From: Aradus depressus
Lineage: Eukaryota; Arthropoda; Insecta; Hemiptera; Aradidae
NCBI GenBank assembly: GCA_963662175.1
Contig: OY759214.1
Span: forward strand, 75,838,037-75,902,036
DNA: 64,000 bases
Direction: 5' to 3'
A model generated the notes under the pieces. That model did no database searches. It was not told the DNA's origin and worked only from the letters and a program-made list of their open reading frames with translations. Shown piece by piece: positions 10,276 to 21,204 of the stretch (positions are counted from its first letter, which is position 1; every line of letters begins with the position of its first letter). A program made the position numbers and the translations under genes.

Positions 10276-10790
10276 TAAAAACAGTTTAAATAAAGAACTG
10301 AACATAATTTACTACAAACAATTCGAGATGTGGAAGTACATTGTCAAAGATCAGCCTTTTTAATTTGATGGTTCATTTATTTACTTGATTACTAATTTAT
10401 TAATATTTAATTTCTCATCAATTAATCTTAATTTTCTAATAAATTTTCTCATTTATATTTACTTTTCTTTTTCTAACTGAATGAAATAAAAACAAAAAAT
10501 GAATTTTACTAAATGGCTATAAAAATATGTTATTTTTTATTGTATAAAGTCCATTCTGTAAAATAATTAAATGACATAAAATGGAATGAATAAATAAAAA
10601 TACTTGAATTTTTATCTTATCAATCTTTCATAACTTTCTGATTAAATAATAAAAAAATAAATGAAAAAGGCTAAATATTTGAAAAAAATGTCTGACTTGG
10701 ATTCATGCCTAAGGAAAGAAGATAAAATTCTCAACTTTAGGGTTTTTTTTTAAATCGAAGACCATTAACGTAACGCTAGTGGTAGCAAAA
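10276..10790. other. AT-rich filler
   Basis: Strongly AT-rich without ORFs, RNA signals or recognisable repeats. Confidence 0.4.
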
Positions 10791-10990
10791 AATTCGTCGG
10801 TGAATCACCGGCAGTGTGCTTCCTCAGCACAAATTAATCAATGTGAAATTTCATATTAATGCATCCATTACAACGGGCACAAATATCAAATTTCGTGTCC
10901 TTCAGGAGTTCTCGTGTCGACTTGTTACTCTGTAATCTCACAGACATCAAATTTATTTATGGAGTTTTGTTGCCAATTGTAAATATACAA
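10791..10990. repeat. Family Y fragment
   Basis: Y terminus TTCGTCGGTGAATCACCGG, then GTGCTTCCTCAGCAC, then module words TTTCATATTAATG and CATTACAACGG. Confidence 0.6.
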
Positions 10991-13249
10991 AGACATTTTT
11001 TTTTTTTTTAAGTGTATTTAATTAATACATGAACGCAATTATAGTATATGGAACACTTGAGTGTGTGACCTGATGGGCTTGCATGTCATTTGGTAGTTTA
11101 ATTCCGTTTTTTTTTTTAAGTTCATGGAAACCTATAAAAGGTTAACTCACGTAAATAGGTACCATAAAATTAAATGTTTTTTCTACTACATTAGGTTTGA
11201 ATGATTTAATCCAATGATGTTGAGCATTCAGTAAAGGAATAAGTGAGGCATTCAAATGTATAAAAAGAAACTTCGAATTAGATTATACAGAAAACTAAAA
11301 TATCAAACTGGGTTTTGTAAAAACATACAAATGATAGGAGATGAAGAATCTGTGATTAGGTGTATTGTGATGATTTGAAAACCTTCTCAATTCTAACGGA
11401 AGAAGGCTTTGCCATTCAAACCCAGATCAACACTTGTATTGAACTGTAAAATGAACGAAACTCAAGGAACTCAACCAACCATTATTTTTCTATTTGGCCA
11501 TCTACAATTATATAGGGGTGGAATGACTGAGAATAAGATTAGTGACTGTATAAATTATGGATTTCACGTCTTTATTTTCTTTATATGTACCTCATACTTC
11601 TACGTAGAAAGGCTACTGGAAAAAAACCCAAAGAGATACCATCTACAGGCGAGCATCTGTAATGGGCGTGACAATACTGGATCTGATTCGGTAACTCTTG
11701 AACTTGGATCGGTGGAAGAGCTGGGAGTAGTTGGACTGTGAGAGCAACGTATATGACAGCTGGCTCTAGAATTGCTTGGATCCATCTAGCCCAAGCCCTT
11801 ATCACCATGGGTCCCATGAAAAATGGAGGGCGTGGGAGACCTATTATTTCTCTTTTAAGCTAGTGACATTCAGTTCCAACTTTGAATTCAGCTAGAATCT
11901 GGTGGCCCCAGCAACCACCCTACTACGAATTCAAACTCAGTTGTTGGTTCTTGGAAAGAAACCACCGCCATTTTACCTAAAACTTCAAGCAATCCGCCTT
12001 AAGGTCCGGAATGATTGATGACCGGAGATAAATCCCTACGGTTCTCTACCAACAGGTTTAATGTTATCGGTTGGGACTTCCCGATAAACATAATGAGGGA
12101 TGGTTTTGAGATGGGAACAAGACGAAATGATGAGTGAGAGAGAACTTGGGAAGTGCGCTAGGGTTTCCGCCATTTTTGTGATTTTTTGTGTGAGGTTTTT
12201 CGGGAGTGTTTCGAATGTGCATGGCCACCTATTTGTAAGGGTGGGGGTTGTGACGTCGAGATAATCCTTGGTCCTTCATAAGAGTGTGATGTTGAAGAAT
12301 ATGGTCGTGGCGTCACAGCCGCACTTCTCATCTTCCATATGGCTGCCTGGCCTCCCTCCTCATGGTTGAACCCCTATTTTCCTACTACTAATGTGCACAA
12401 TGATGCGGCAAAAGGGATGGAGAATTTCTGTTCAAGTAATTGTCGTGCTATCTTCCATTTCATCTTGATTGAGTATTTCTCTTTCTTCACAGATTTCTAC
12501 GCCATTTCAATCTCCTCTCAGATATCTGACGTGGGATATGCAACTGATAGACGGGTTGCTCCAGCTTTTTTGTCTCTTTTCTCCTTACTTTTCCATTCTA
12601 TTCAAAGACTCGAACATCAGTCTTTCTTCCAGATGATCAGACTCTATTGAAGTTAGAGCGACCAAGAAGTGTCCGAAAAAAAGGACTGTAAGCTGTTTCT
12701 TTTCAGGATTCGATTTCCTTCCAGAATCCGATTTTATTTCAGATTGCTCCTTCTTATTCCCTACAGCACTCTTCTTCAAGTAAACATATTTACAAATGAC
12801 ATTATTTTTTTGAAGTAGAATTATTATAAAAATAGATTATTATAGTATAGGAATGAATTTGGTACATAACCTGTTTCTATATTCCAAAACAGGAATGACG
12901 CTTGTTCAGTTAGTAGGCACTTCAAAATGGTGTGAGCAGATGGGAAACTGTGTTGGTACCTTGGGGAGCACTTAGAAAAGCTATAGAGCTTAGACCCTCT
13001 TATCTCTCTTGTCATGCGGATCTTTAAACTTTAAGTGTCCTGTGTAGATGCGAGAAAAAATGTACTGTGAAAACAAAAGATTTAGGATGAATGACGAGTT
13101 ATCGGTTCTTTTAGGTACATGAAGCGCTTAATAAGGCTGTGATTACTGCGAAGCACGTGGAATCGAGTCACCAGACGCCGCTCAAATGCTTCAGAGATCT
13201 ATCAAAGATATGAGCAGAGGAACCTTTCACGCATTTTTCACAAGCAGAG
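10991..13249. other. Unassigned 2.2-kb stretch, moderately GC-rich in parts
   Basis: Several short ORFs (11409-11741 on +, 11581-11817 on -, 12339-12650 on +) have no motif I recognise. The blocks 11640-11870 and 12000-12360 have higher GC than their surroundings and could be remnants of a gene or of an unidentified element. I could not connect them to a family. Confidence 0.3.
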
Positions 13250-13660
13250 AACGTCAACGGTGAATCACCGGAAATGTACATCGACGAGCACTTATTAATC
13301 AACTAACTTTTCGCTCTCTAATCGACCGTTTGAGCGAAAAATCAATAGTTCACCTACTCGTGGGGATCATCTGAATTTAAATCTGCTAAATTTTTGAGTC
13401 AAGCCCCTCCTCAGGTCCACCTCTTCCGAAAATATATAAGTATTTATAGGGAATTTACATATAAAATTTATTTTTAAGAAATTAATTACCATAGCGGTTA
13501 TTAGAGTTTTTGTGTTAACTCCCCCCTCCGGTAATTGTAGGAAGTGTATTTCCACAGAACGAATTAATCAAATAAGTTTTCGCTCTCTCTCCAAAAAGGT
13601 AGACTGTTTGGAATGAAAAACAATAATATTAAGATTTTTGAGTTGAGTGCCCTCTCCTCA
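13250..13660. repeat. Family Y copy
   Basis: Y terminus at 13254-13290 (CAACGGTGAATCACCGG, then TGTACATCGACGAGCAC) and a second at 13535-13570, with the CGCTCTC and AATCAATAG modules following each. Confidence 0.6.
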
Positions 13661-14575
13661 TATATGTATATATATTATATATATATTGTAACGGTAGTTA
13701 TACTAGCTTACATTTATAATTAATTAAAAATAATTGATAGGTAATTGGTATAAAAAAATAAATAGAAAATAAGACGTACATATTAATTTTTTTGACTAAT
13801 ATATTTTTTTATGTTTAAGAAAACATTTAATTTAAAACGGGTTAGTCACATTTACACACATAAAATTACCCCAGTATTTTATAGGCCTATAAGCTGTATT
13901 GATGAATGATGAACGCTGTATTCATGTTGTATCATTTAGGGGATGGAATGACTCATATTCCACTTCAGATGTTTTCTTTTAGCTGATTTTTCTTTATGAG
14001 CAATATCTTCAACAATGGCCATAGGTTACTTCTGCACTCGTTGCTTCTTGGTGTCTACCTTCGGATCTTCATGATGCTGAAACACCTACTTGTACCGGCT
14101 ATAAGCCCCACGACACGGCGAATCACTTCACTGCATAATTTCTACCTCTCTATCTACAGACATCCTCGCACATAGACCACTCTGAACCACCGACACAAAC
14201 TAGGCACCCTCCTCTGAACAGTTCTCATCTACGACATCCAAGTCTGCCTTCTAGGGACTCCCTCCTCCTTTCATCTCGGCATTTGATTGGCTACCATTTT
14301 CATGGCCTTATGTTTTTATATTCTTTAAACAATACAGATATATTTTTTTTTAAATCAATTTTCAGATACATCCATCCAAACTACAATAATACAGTATTGT
14401 TTTATACGCACCAATCATCAATAAATATAATTAGCGTTATTACTTCTATGCAATCCGAATAACCTCCGTGCAACCTTACTATCACTCCAGTAGGCGTGGT
14501 CTGTTTCGGCAGTATTACTCTCTCTCCACACGAGCTGTTTATGTAGAGTCAAACAGACCGCTACAATATATATAA
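13661..14575. other. TA-microsatellite and unassigned sequence
   Basis: A TA-rich microsatellite at 13661-13690 is followed by about 850 bp with no gene that I can identify. The stretch 14030-14290 is somewhat richer in GC, without ORF support. Confidence 0.35.
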
Positions 14576-14820
14576 CGAAATTTTATATATATATATAAAA
14601 TTTCGTGTTGATATTTTCATTATTATTTATTACAGTTTTTAAGTTAAGCGTATCCCCTAATCCCTCTCTTTCCTCTGGCCGATATGGCTGAAACTCAATA
14701 GGTGTTGTCTTTAGATGGTTCTGAATACATATATACAATTTTGTATGAATACATTCATTCAATCAGGAGTTATCGTCACAGAGGGATAGACACACACATA
14801 AGCTGTGATGTATGTGACAC
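14576..14820. repeat. Family Y fragment
   Basis: A TA-rich start, then the Y modules TTTCGTGTTGATA, ATTACAGTTTTTAAGTT and GATATGGCTGAAACTCAATA. It borders SINE copy 2. Confidence 0.6.
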
Positions 14821-14833
14821 ATTTAAATTTATA

Positions 14834-15178
14834 GGTTAGGTTTAGGTTAGGTTTTATGACTCATGCCCGGGCTTGAGGTCATATCGCCTACTACCAGAGC
14901 GCTCTTTCGTCACTCTGGTGGACATGAGCCCGACTCTACTGTGGGAGTCCTAAATTTTGCCTACCCTAAATTTTTATTCATCTAGGGTTGGGGTCTTTAA
15001 CGAGTACCTGACATCGTACAGGCTCGGGACCATCGCTTAACGTCCCATCCGAAGGACGGCGTGCTTAAGTTTATTTTACCTCCCAGATAAAATAAACTAA
15101 GGGCCTCGGTCGGGCTACGAACCCATGACCTTGAGCTCAGAAGTCAAGCACGCATACCACTGAGCTACCGGCGCCCTC
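14834..15178 (-). mobile_element. tRNA-derived SINE, family A, full-length copy 2
   Basis: Complete minus-strand copy, nearly identical in layout to 7717-8062: tRNA-like head at 15115-15178 (box B region around GGGTTCG, box A GGTAGCTCAGTGGTATGCG), body, and a 3' tail read on + as GGTTAGGTTTAGGTTAGG. A perfect 12-bp target duplication TTTAAATTTATA lies at 14822-14833 and 15179-15190. Confidence 0.9.
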
Positions 15179-15284
15179 TTTAAATTTATATAAATATTTA
15201 TTTTTCTATAAAATCCAAGAAGCAACTGAATTAGTAAATAAATAATATGAATGTCATCAGGCCAAGAGGTGAAAAAAAAAAAAA

Positions 15285-16000
15285 AAATGCATTGTCTTTT
15301 AAAACAAATGAGTAGAAAACAAAACACGGCCTCAGCTGTTTTTGAATTAGTGTAGAGTAGTCAATGGTGGGTGGTCTGGGTTGAGATGTGAAGGTGGATA
15401 GGGAGTTGTTGTTTAGACTTAAGATGTGATGAACTAAGTAGGTGTGAATTAACAGTAATTTATGTTACTGTTATTTATTTATTATTAGAAAATATATAAG
15501 CCCAAAAATTATAACTTTGATTTAAAGATTGACCAAAAAATTTAAAAAAAAAAAAGGATTGGAGTCGTTTTAAGAATTTAGTTTTTACGATTTTTCTTTT
15601 GATTTTTGTTATTAATTAGTTATTAACTTTATTGTGTAGTGTAAGAAAATAATTTAAAAACCTTTGGATTAGATTTGATATTTTTGCAAAATTTAGAAAA
15701 ACAATATGGCATCTCTTTAGAAATCCAAATAAAAAGTTGGTTAATTGATTTTTTTTTCAATTACGCACTTTCCTTTTTAAAATGCACTTTCTTAAAAATT
15801 GCACGTCTTGAATGTTTGATATTTTTTTAGGGCCCTTTTCGAAAACTACTGTAGAAATCAAAATTTAGTAAAAGATCTGTTATAAAATGTCTACAAGAAA
15901 TGAGATTATTTACTGTTTATTTCTTTATTTTTATATTTATTATTTGAATTATATATATTTATTTAATTATTTTACTTTTACATAATTTTCATTATCACAA
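15285..16000. repeat. Dispersed repeat family Z, copy 1
   Basis: Aligns in order with 47455-48060: CTTTTAAAACAAATG, AACACGGCC, GATGTGATGAACTAA, TAAGAATTTAGTTTTTA, GATTTTTCTTTTG and CTTAAAAATTGCACGTCTTG. Both copies have the same orientation. I see no coding capacity, so the class is unknown. Confidence 0.65.
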
Positions 16001-16735
16001 AGCACATGTACCTACATAGAGTGTTAGTTTTCAATTTTTGGGATCAAGGGGTTAGTAAACAATAAATTTCGATCTCAATATCGAATTTCTGACTGTTTAT
16101 ATAACTTCCCCTATACTTCGTATATTTAAGGAAGGAAGTAAATACCATATACTGCTAGTTATTAAAATGTGCTGCTCTAGACACAAAACTTCTCTGTCCA
16201 TCCACGTTATCCAACCTGGTGCTCTCATTTCATTTTTTCTTTACTCTCTCTGCTCTGTTTAAAGAGATTATGAGCTTTCTAAGAGAGTTAAACTGTTCAT
16301 ACATTTATAATAAGTTTCCCACAAATGACGTTTCCCTTCGTACATTTCATCTTCATCACGTACTTAAACTTTTCAGTTCATCATCACACACTTTTCCCCG
16401 ACAGAGAAGATTGTCTCTGAAAACTTTTTAACTCTTCATAAAAACAGCCCAACTTTAAGAGGTAAGTTTTCTCCCCAGACGCTATCCGTCACTTTTCCAT
16501 TTTTTTTTCATGGAAAATTCTATCTCATCTCAAAACGTTTATCCGTCGTATAATTTGCCAGGGGTGGAGATAAGGACCACTCTTAGAAAACACTCAAATT
16601 CTTAGAATACCTTCCCTGATTTTCACTTTTTATACCTATCTTATAAGGAAGTATTGTAATTCTGTGAGAATTCGAAATCGAGGTTTCAACGGATTTTCAT
16701 GTTTCAAGGTCCTCTGAATACGTTTTGACCATTCT
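16001..16735. other. Unassigned, with Y start-module traces
   Basis: The stretch 16060-16145 resembles an inverted family Y start module (CTTCCCCTATACTTCGTAT). A 70-codon ORF at 16219-16431 has no recognisable motif. The phrase at 16680-16710 (GGTTTCAACGGATTTTCATG) is again Y-like. Confidence 0.4.
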
Positions 16736-17290
16736 CCTTAGATTTTGGTCGAAATCGAACAAAAATTAGCACCACTTTACTCCAAGGCCTAAGTACAATA
16801 ATTATCAATAATAAGTAAATTATTTACAAGATACCGCTTAAGTTTATAATGTATTCAAAAATTGTTATATATAAAAGTTGTAGAAAAAATTAAAATACAT
16901 ATTTTATATGGAATACAATTATTTACAGGTTGTCCAGTTTTTGAGTTACAGCCCGAAAACATTCGTATAACCCAGTAATGCGAGAGAATGATCTGTAACC
17001 TTGGTTGGTATAAGAAAGTCCTGTAATAGCATTTTTTAGATATCTTGGCCCTGAAGAGAACGAAATTGTAGGTTCATCTATGTTCAATAGGATCGACGGT
17101 ATCGTTTGCAGAAAACTAAACAATAAGATAGAAGGTTCAACTACAATCATATATTTCATATGGCGATGAAATGAATGTATCAACACAAAATTTTAGTATG
17201 AGGATTCAGAAGCCATTATGAAGATCAAATATTGAGTTTTAGTCCAAACAGTTGATTGGCTTTGGAGGGACAGTAAATAGCCTGATACAT
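16736..17290. repeat. Families X and Y, adjoining fragments
   Basis: X words at 16740-16860 (AGATTTTGGTCGAAATCG, CAAGATACCGCTTAAG) are followed by an inverted Y end at 17165-17285 (ACACAAAATTTTAGTATGAGG, GATTGGCTTTGGAGGG). The junction pattern is also seen at 27180-28220. Confidence 0.55.
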
Positions 17291-17444
17291 CGACGCCATT
17301 TTTTCTTTATTTTATTTCTATCAACGTATGTAAATAAATAATCTTTTTTTTTCTTTTAATTTTAATTTTTTATTTACAACTATGTATATATAATAAGGAC
17401 AGTTATTTTTTTTCTTAAGAAGCCGCACCTAGCTACTTAATATA

Positions 17445-17700
17445 AAAATTAATTTCAATTCTATACTCTTGGGAGCGCTAGTGGGCCAATTATAATTTAG
17501 AAATATTGAAATGTAAAAAAAAAATATGAGATCGAGGGTTTAGAGGGAGAGCGAAAACTTACTGAGGTTTAGAAGGAGAGGTAGAAGTGAGTCATACAAA
17601 TTAGAAGAAAGTATTAGGGGCGTAGGAGGAGGGTGGAAGGGAGGCGGAGGGGAGTGGTGGAGGGATGTGAGGGAGTGGAGAGTTGCCCCTGCACTGAAAA
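17445..17700 (+). repeat. Relic related to the outer end of the giant palindrome
   Basis: It aligns with the outer part of the palindrome's right arm (46525-46745) in the same orientation: TTAATTTCAATT, then CTTGGGAGCGCTAGTGGGC, then GGTTTAGAGGGAGAGCG followed by AAACTTA, then purine-rich G/A tracts. The match is diverged and does not reach the arm terminus. It may be an old fragment of the same element type, or a host repeat that the element also contains. Confidence 0.6.
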
Positions 17701-17744
17701 AGGATACTAACCCAGTTGCTCTTTATCCTTGCGCCAAAACATAC

Positions 17745-18400
17745 CTATCTCCCCTACCAATATGATACATAATATGTAAATAAATGTCTTGGATGTTGAA
17801 AGAGAAATCATTCAATAATGACACTCCATTATCATGTTATTATATATATAAATAAACAAAAAAAATAATAATTAGATGAAAAAGAATTAAGATAAATTTT
17901 CGTCCCGAGGACCAACCACTGGGTGGCCTTCCTCTCATATGCCATTCACGCCAACATATCAATACATACCATCATAGCTGCTGGTTGTTGCACCCTAGCA
18001 ACAGTTGTATCTATATAAATAAAAGACAAAGATGAAAAAGAAACATAAAACGTTTGTAGATGATTAGTTTTCAATCCACTAGTAGGTCTCGAGGCCATTG
18101 CCGCCTCAGTCTCCGAACATGAACATTAAGAACATCTTGTGGCAAGTCTGCGGACTAAAGGATTAGGATGAAAGGAAAGGATAGAATGGAATTTTCTGTT
18201 GCGGGCTTTAATTACATCCCTTACAAAGGGAATCTGTAGGTCATTGTGAGGGATAGCATTAGAGACGTAGAATGGAGCGTTTGTGATTTTACAAAGGATA
18301 CGGGATTGTAGGGTTTGGATTCTTTAAGAATTCGAAGGTTTAGTTGAGCCCCAGAGATCAGCTCCTTACGCCCATATTGGCTTCAGTAATTGGTATAAAT
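17745..18400 (-). pseudogene. Decayed Jockey-like LINE 3' end
   Basis: On the minus strand broken frames read phrases matching the fragment at 9425-9769: a PI-xxx-G start near 18390, then NAPFYVSNAI-like and IPFVRDVIKARNRKFHSI-like pieces, with stops and frameshifts between. The 3' part (17770-18060) is shared with 19790-20300, for example AATGTCTTGGATGTTGAAAG and CACTAGTAGGTCTCGAGGCC. The copy is non-functional. Confidence 0.7.
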
Positions 18401-18955
18401 AATCAAATAATCTTATAGATTATTTTAAAGGTAATAATAAGTTAGTTAAATACAGCCTCGTATTAACGTCAAATCCATCTCAAGATCAAATTTATGGAAA
18501 AACGTGCCGATTGGACCAGTATATCTTTTCATCCAGTCCAGTGTATGCCTCAAAATGTAATTACTTCAGTGTGCAATCAAAACTTGAAGGATTATACTAA
18601 CAAATAAGACTTGAACATCGGCCTTTAAAAAAAAATTTACATATATATCGCTGCACTGAAATCGATCCCTGAAGCCTAGACAGCATTATAAATAAAATGA
18701 TTTATGTGACCCAGGAAAAATAAAAACACAAACAAATAAATATCATTTTTTATTGTTTCCTTTGAGACTTCACTTTTATCGCTCTAGATTTTATGAACGT
18801 CAAGTTTTAGAAACCGAAATTGAAATTTTTCAGACACGATCAGAATTTTTATAGATATTGAATAGGTATAAAAAAAGGAATTTTCGATCAGTTAGGGATG
18901 TTAAAGAGTTTTTTTTTCATATATTTTAGTGGCCAAAACAAAATACATCTTTCAA
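18401..18955. other. Unassigned AT-rich stretch
   Basis: No ORF, RNA gene or known repeat is seen. Confidence 0.35.
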
Positions 18956-19650
18956 AATAAATAGTCATCTCGATATATTCATTATACACCGGTAAGCCTA
19001 TTCAAGCCGCCCCCTTACCTGTGGCCGATTTGGCTGAAAATCAATAGGTGTTCTCCTTGTGTGATTCTGGATACACACTTAGATTTTCGTGTCGATACAT
19101 TTATTCTCTCGGGAGTTAGGTACCGTGTTCAAAGACTGATTTTTTTGATTTTTTATATCTGGGTGTTCGAAAAACTGTGAAAACTCAATATGATCATACT
19201 AAATTTCATGTCGATACATTCATTACACCGGCAGTTATTACAATTTGATACAAGACCTCTTTGATCCCTCTTCCCCCTGTTGATTTTTCTAAAAATTGAT
19301 AGGTGTCATCCTTATATGTCAATATGCAGTATCGAAACTGCTGAACAGTCGTGAGGATGTTTATAATAGCAGTTATGAGGGTATTTGAGTCGAGTTCTCC
19401 TTCTCTAGGCGCCCCCCCCCCCCTTCCTTCAACCGATTTCGCGGAAACTTTATAGATGCCATGATAATGGGGTTTTGAAATTTAAATATAAAATTTCATG
19501 CGTATACATTCTTCAGTTATTGTGATTTTTGTGTTAAACCTCTCCTCTAATCCCCCCTTCCCTTAAGCTGATTTGACTGAAAATCAATATATGTTGTCTT
19601 TAGAGAGCTTTGAATTTATATATTTATTTATTGTCATTATGGTAATTATT
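18956..19650. repeat. Family Y, multi-module copy
   Basis: Four to five tandem diverged modules of about 110-140 bp, each with TCGATACATTCATTA, GGCAGTTAT, a pyrimidine-rich CCCCTCC tract, GATTTxxCTGAAAATxxATA and a GTxxTCCTTATA phrase. The poly-C tract at 19412-19421 belongs to it. This is one of the clearest places to see the internal tandem structure of family Y. Confidence 0.7.
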
Positions 19651-19724
19651 TATGTCGATACCGGAGATACACACACGACCATTTTTGGAATCAGGGGATC
19701 AACAAACATCAAATTCCTGTAAAA

Positions 19725-20400
19725 ACTCTTTTTTTTATATTTTAATTTTGTATTTACAACTATATATATATACAATATATAATAAGCAAATGTGATATAT
19801 AATAAATAAATGTCTTGGATGTTGAAAGAGGAATCATTCATCAATGACACTCCATTGTCTTGTTATTACGGATGAGAAAGATGAATTAAAATATATATAT
19901 ATAAAAGGGTGCCGGTAGCTCAGTGGTATGCGTGCTTGTCTTCTGAGCTCAAGATCGTGGGTTCGAAACCCGCCCGAGGTCCTTAGTTTATTTTATTTGG
20001 GAGGCAAAATAAACTTAAGCACACCGTCCTTCGGATGGGACGGTAAGCGATGGTCCCGAGCCTCTACGATGTCAGGTACTCGTTAAAGACCCCTATCCTA
20101 GGTGAATGAAAATTTAGGGTAGGCACAATTTAGGACTCCCACAGTAGAGTCAGGCTCATGTCCACCAGAGTGACGAAAGAGCGCTCTGGTAGTAGACTAA
20201 CCTAACCTAAAAAAAAAAAAAAAAAAAAAAAAGTTAAATGATAAAGAAACAGAAAACGTTTGTAAATGATTAGTCTTCAATCCACTAGTAGGTCTCGAGG
20301 CCATTACCGCCTCAGTCTCCGAAAATGAACATTAGATAGGGTTCTTGTGGCAAGTCTGCGGGCTAAGGATTAGGGTGAAAGGAAAGGGTAGAATAGTGAA
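19725..20400 (-). pseudogene. Jockey-like LINE 3' end, split by a SINE
   Basis: The parts 19725-19900 and 20236-20395 align with 17745-18180, and SINE copy 3 (19907-20232) lies between them. Only the 3' end of the LINE is present, with no intact frame. The nesting order is therefore LINE first, then SINE. Confidence 0.7.
19907..20232 (+). mobile_element. tRNA-derived SINE, family A, copy 3 (A-tailed)
   Basis: Well-conserved head with box A GGTAGCTCAGTGGTATGCG and an intact box B (GGGTTCGAAACCC), then the body. About 40 bp before the tail are missing compared with copies 1 and 2: AGTAGAC joins directly to CTAACCTAACCTAA, followed by a run of about 24 A. It is inserted in a Jockey-like LINE end. 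Confidence 0.85.
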
Positions 20401-21190
20401 AACTTAACATCGGATTTCTGATCGATTACCTTCATAACATTCCCTCTACTTCATATCTCTGTGAAAGTACAAAAATCACTGGTAGTACCTCACTGCAACG
20501 GCCTTGTCTCTCTCATTCATTAATTCATTCATAACTGTAATCAGTTGGAACATTTTAATGCCGTTTGAATGGTGAAATATTTTATGGAAAATGCATTCCT
20601 TTAGACAAGAGATGTTTCATTTGTTTCGATGCACTAATTCTCTGGTCATTGTTCTAGGACAAATTGCATATTTTCCTTTCACCAAACAATAAATGTTAGT
20701 ATCTACAGTTATATCAATTTGAATTGTTCTAATGTTTGTTCAATTTCAGACATTTGAAATAGCTCTCGAGAATAGCCGACCAGTCAAGGCGCTTTAAATT
20801 CCGGTTGCTCTTATCAAACGCCACCTCTCGTTTTGTACTAGGTAAAAGAGGACGCATAGCGTCACAAAGGCTCGAATATATCTTAATTTATACTTTAAAA
20901 AACATTCATAAATCGGTGTACCACCAGCAATATACTTAATCATAACGAATTAATCTATTATTTTTTGCCCCCCCCCCCCAAAATCAGTCGTCCGATTGCG
21001 CTGGGACTCAAAAGTTGACATAGGAGCTCCTAAATCCTCATAACGATTTTGGTGTCGATAGATTAAATTTATTTAATCATATTTAAAGTCTAAAGGTCGA
21101 AAACATGAAATTCCGTTGAAAACCCAGCATCGAATTTTTGACCGATTGCATAACCTCCCCTATACTTCGTAAAGCTGGGGAAGGAAATAT
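20401..21190. repeat. Family Y fragments and unassigned sequence
   Basis: Y start modules, partly inverted, occur at 20400-20460 and 21090-21190 (TTCCGTTGAAAACCCAGCATCG, CCTCCCCTATACTTCG). A Y terminus lies at 20905-20960. The part 20470-20890 has no recognisable content. Confidence 0.5.
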
Positions 21191-21204
21191 AGTCTACCAA
21201 TATA

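Noticed and set aside
11581..12779. A host protein-coding exon in the GC-richer region
   Set aside because: No domain, splice pattern or codon signature that I can support.
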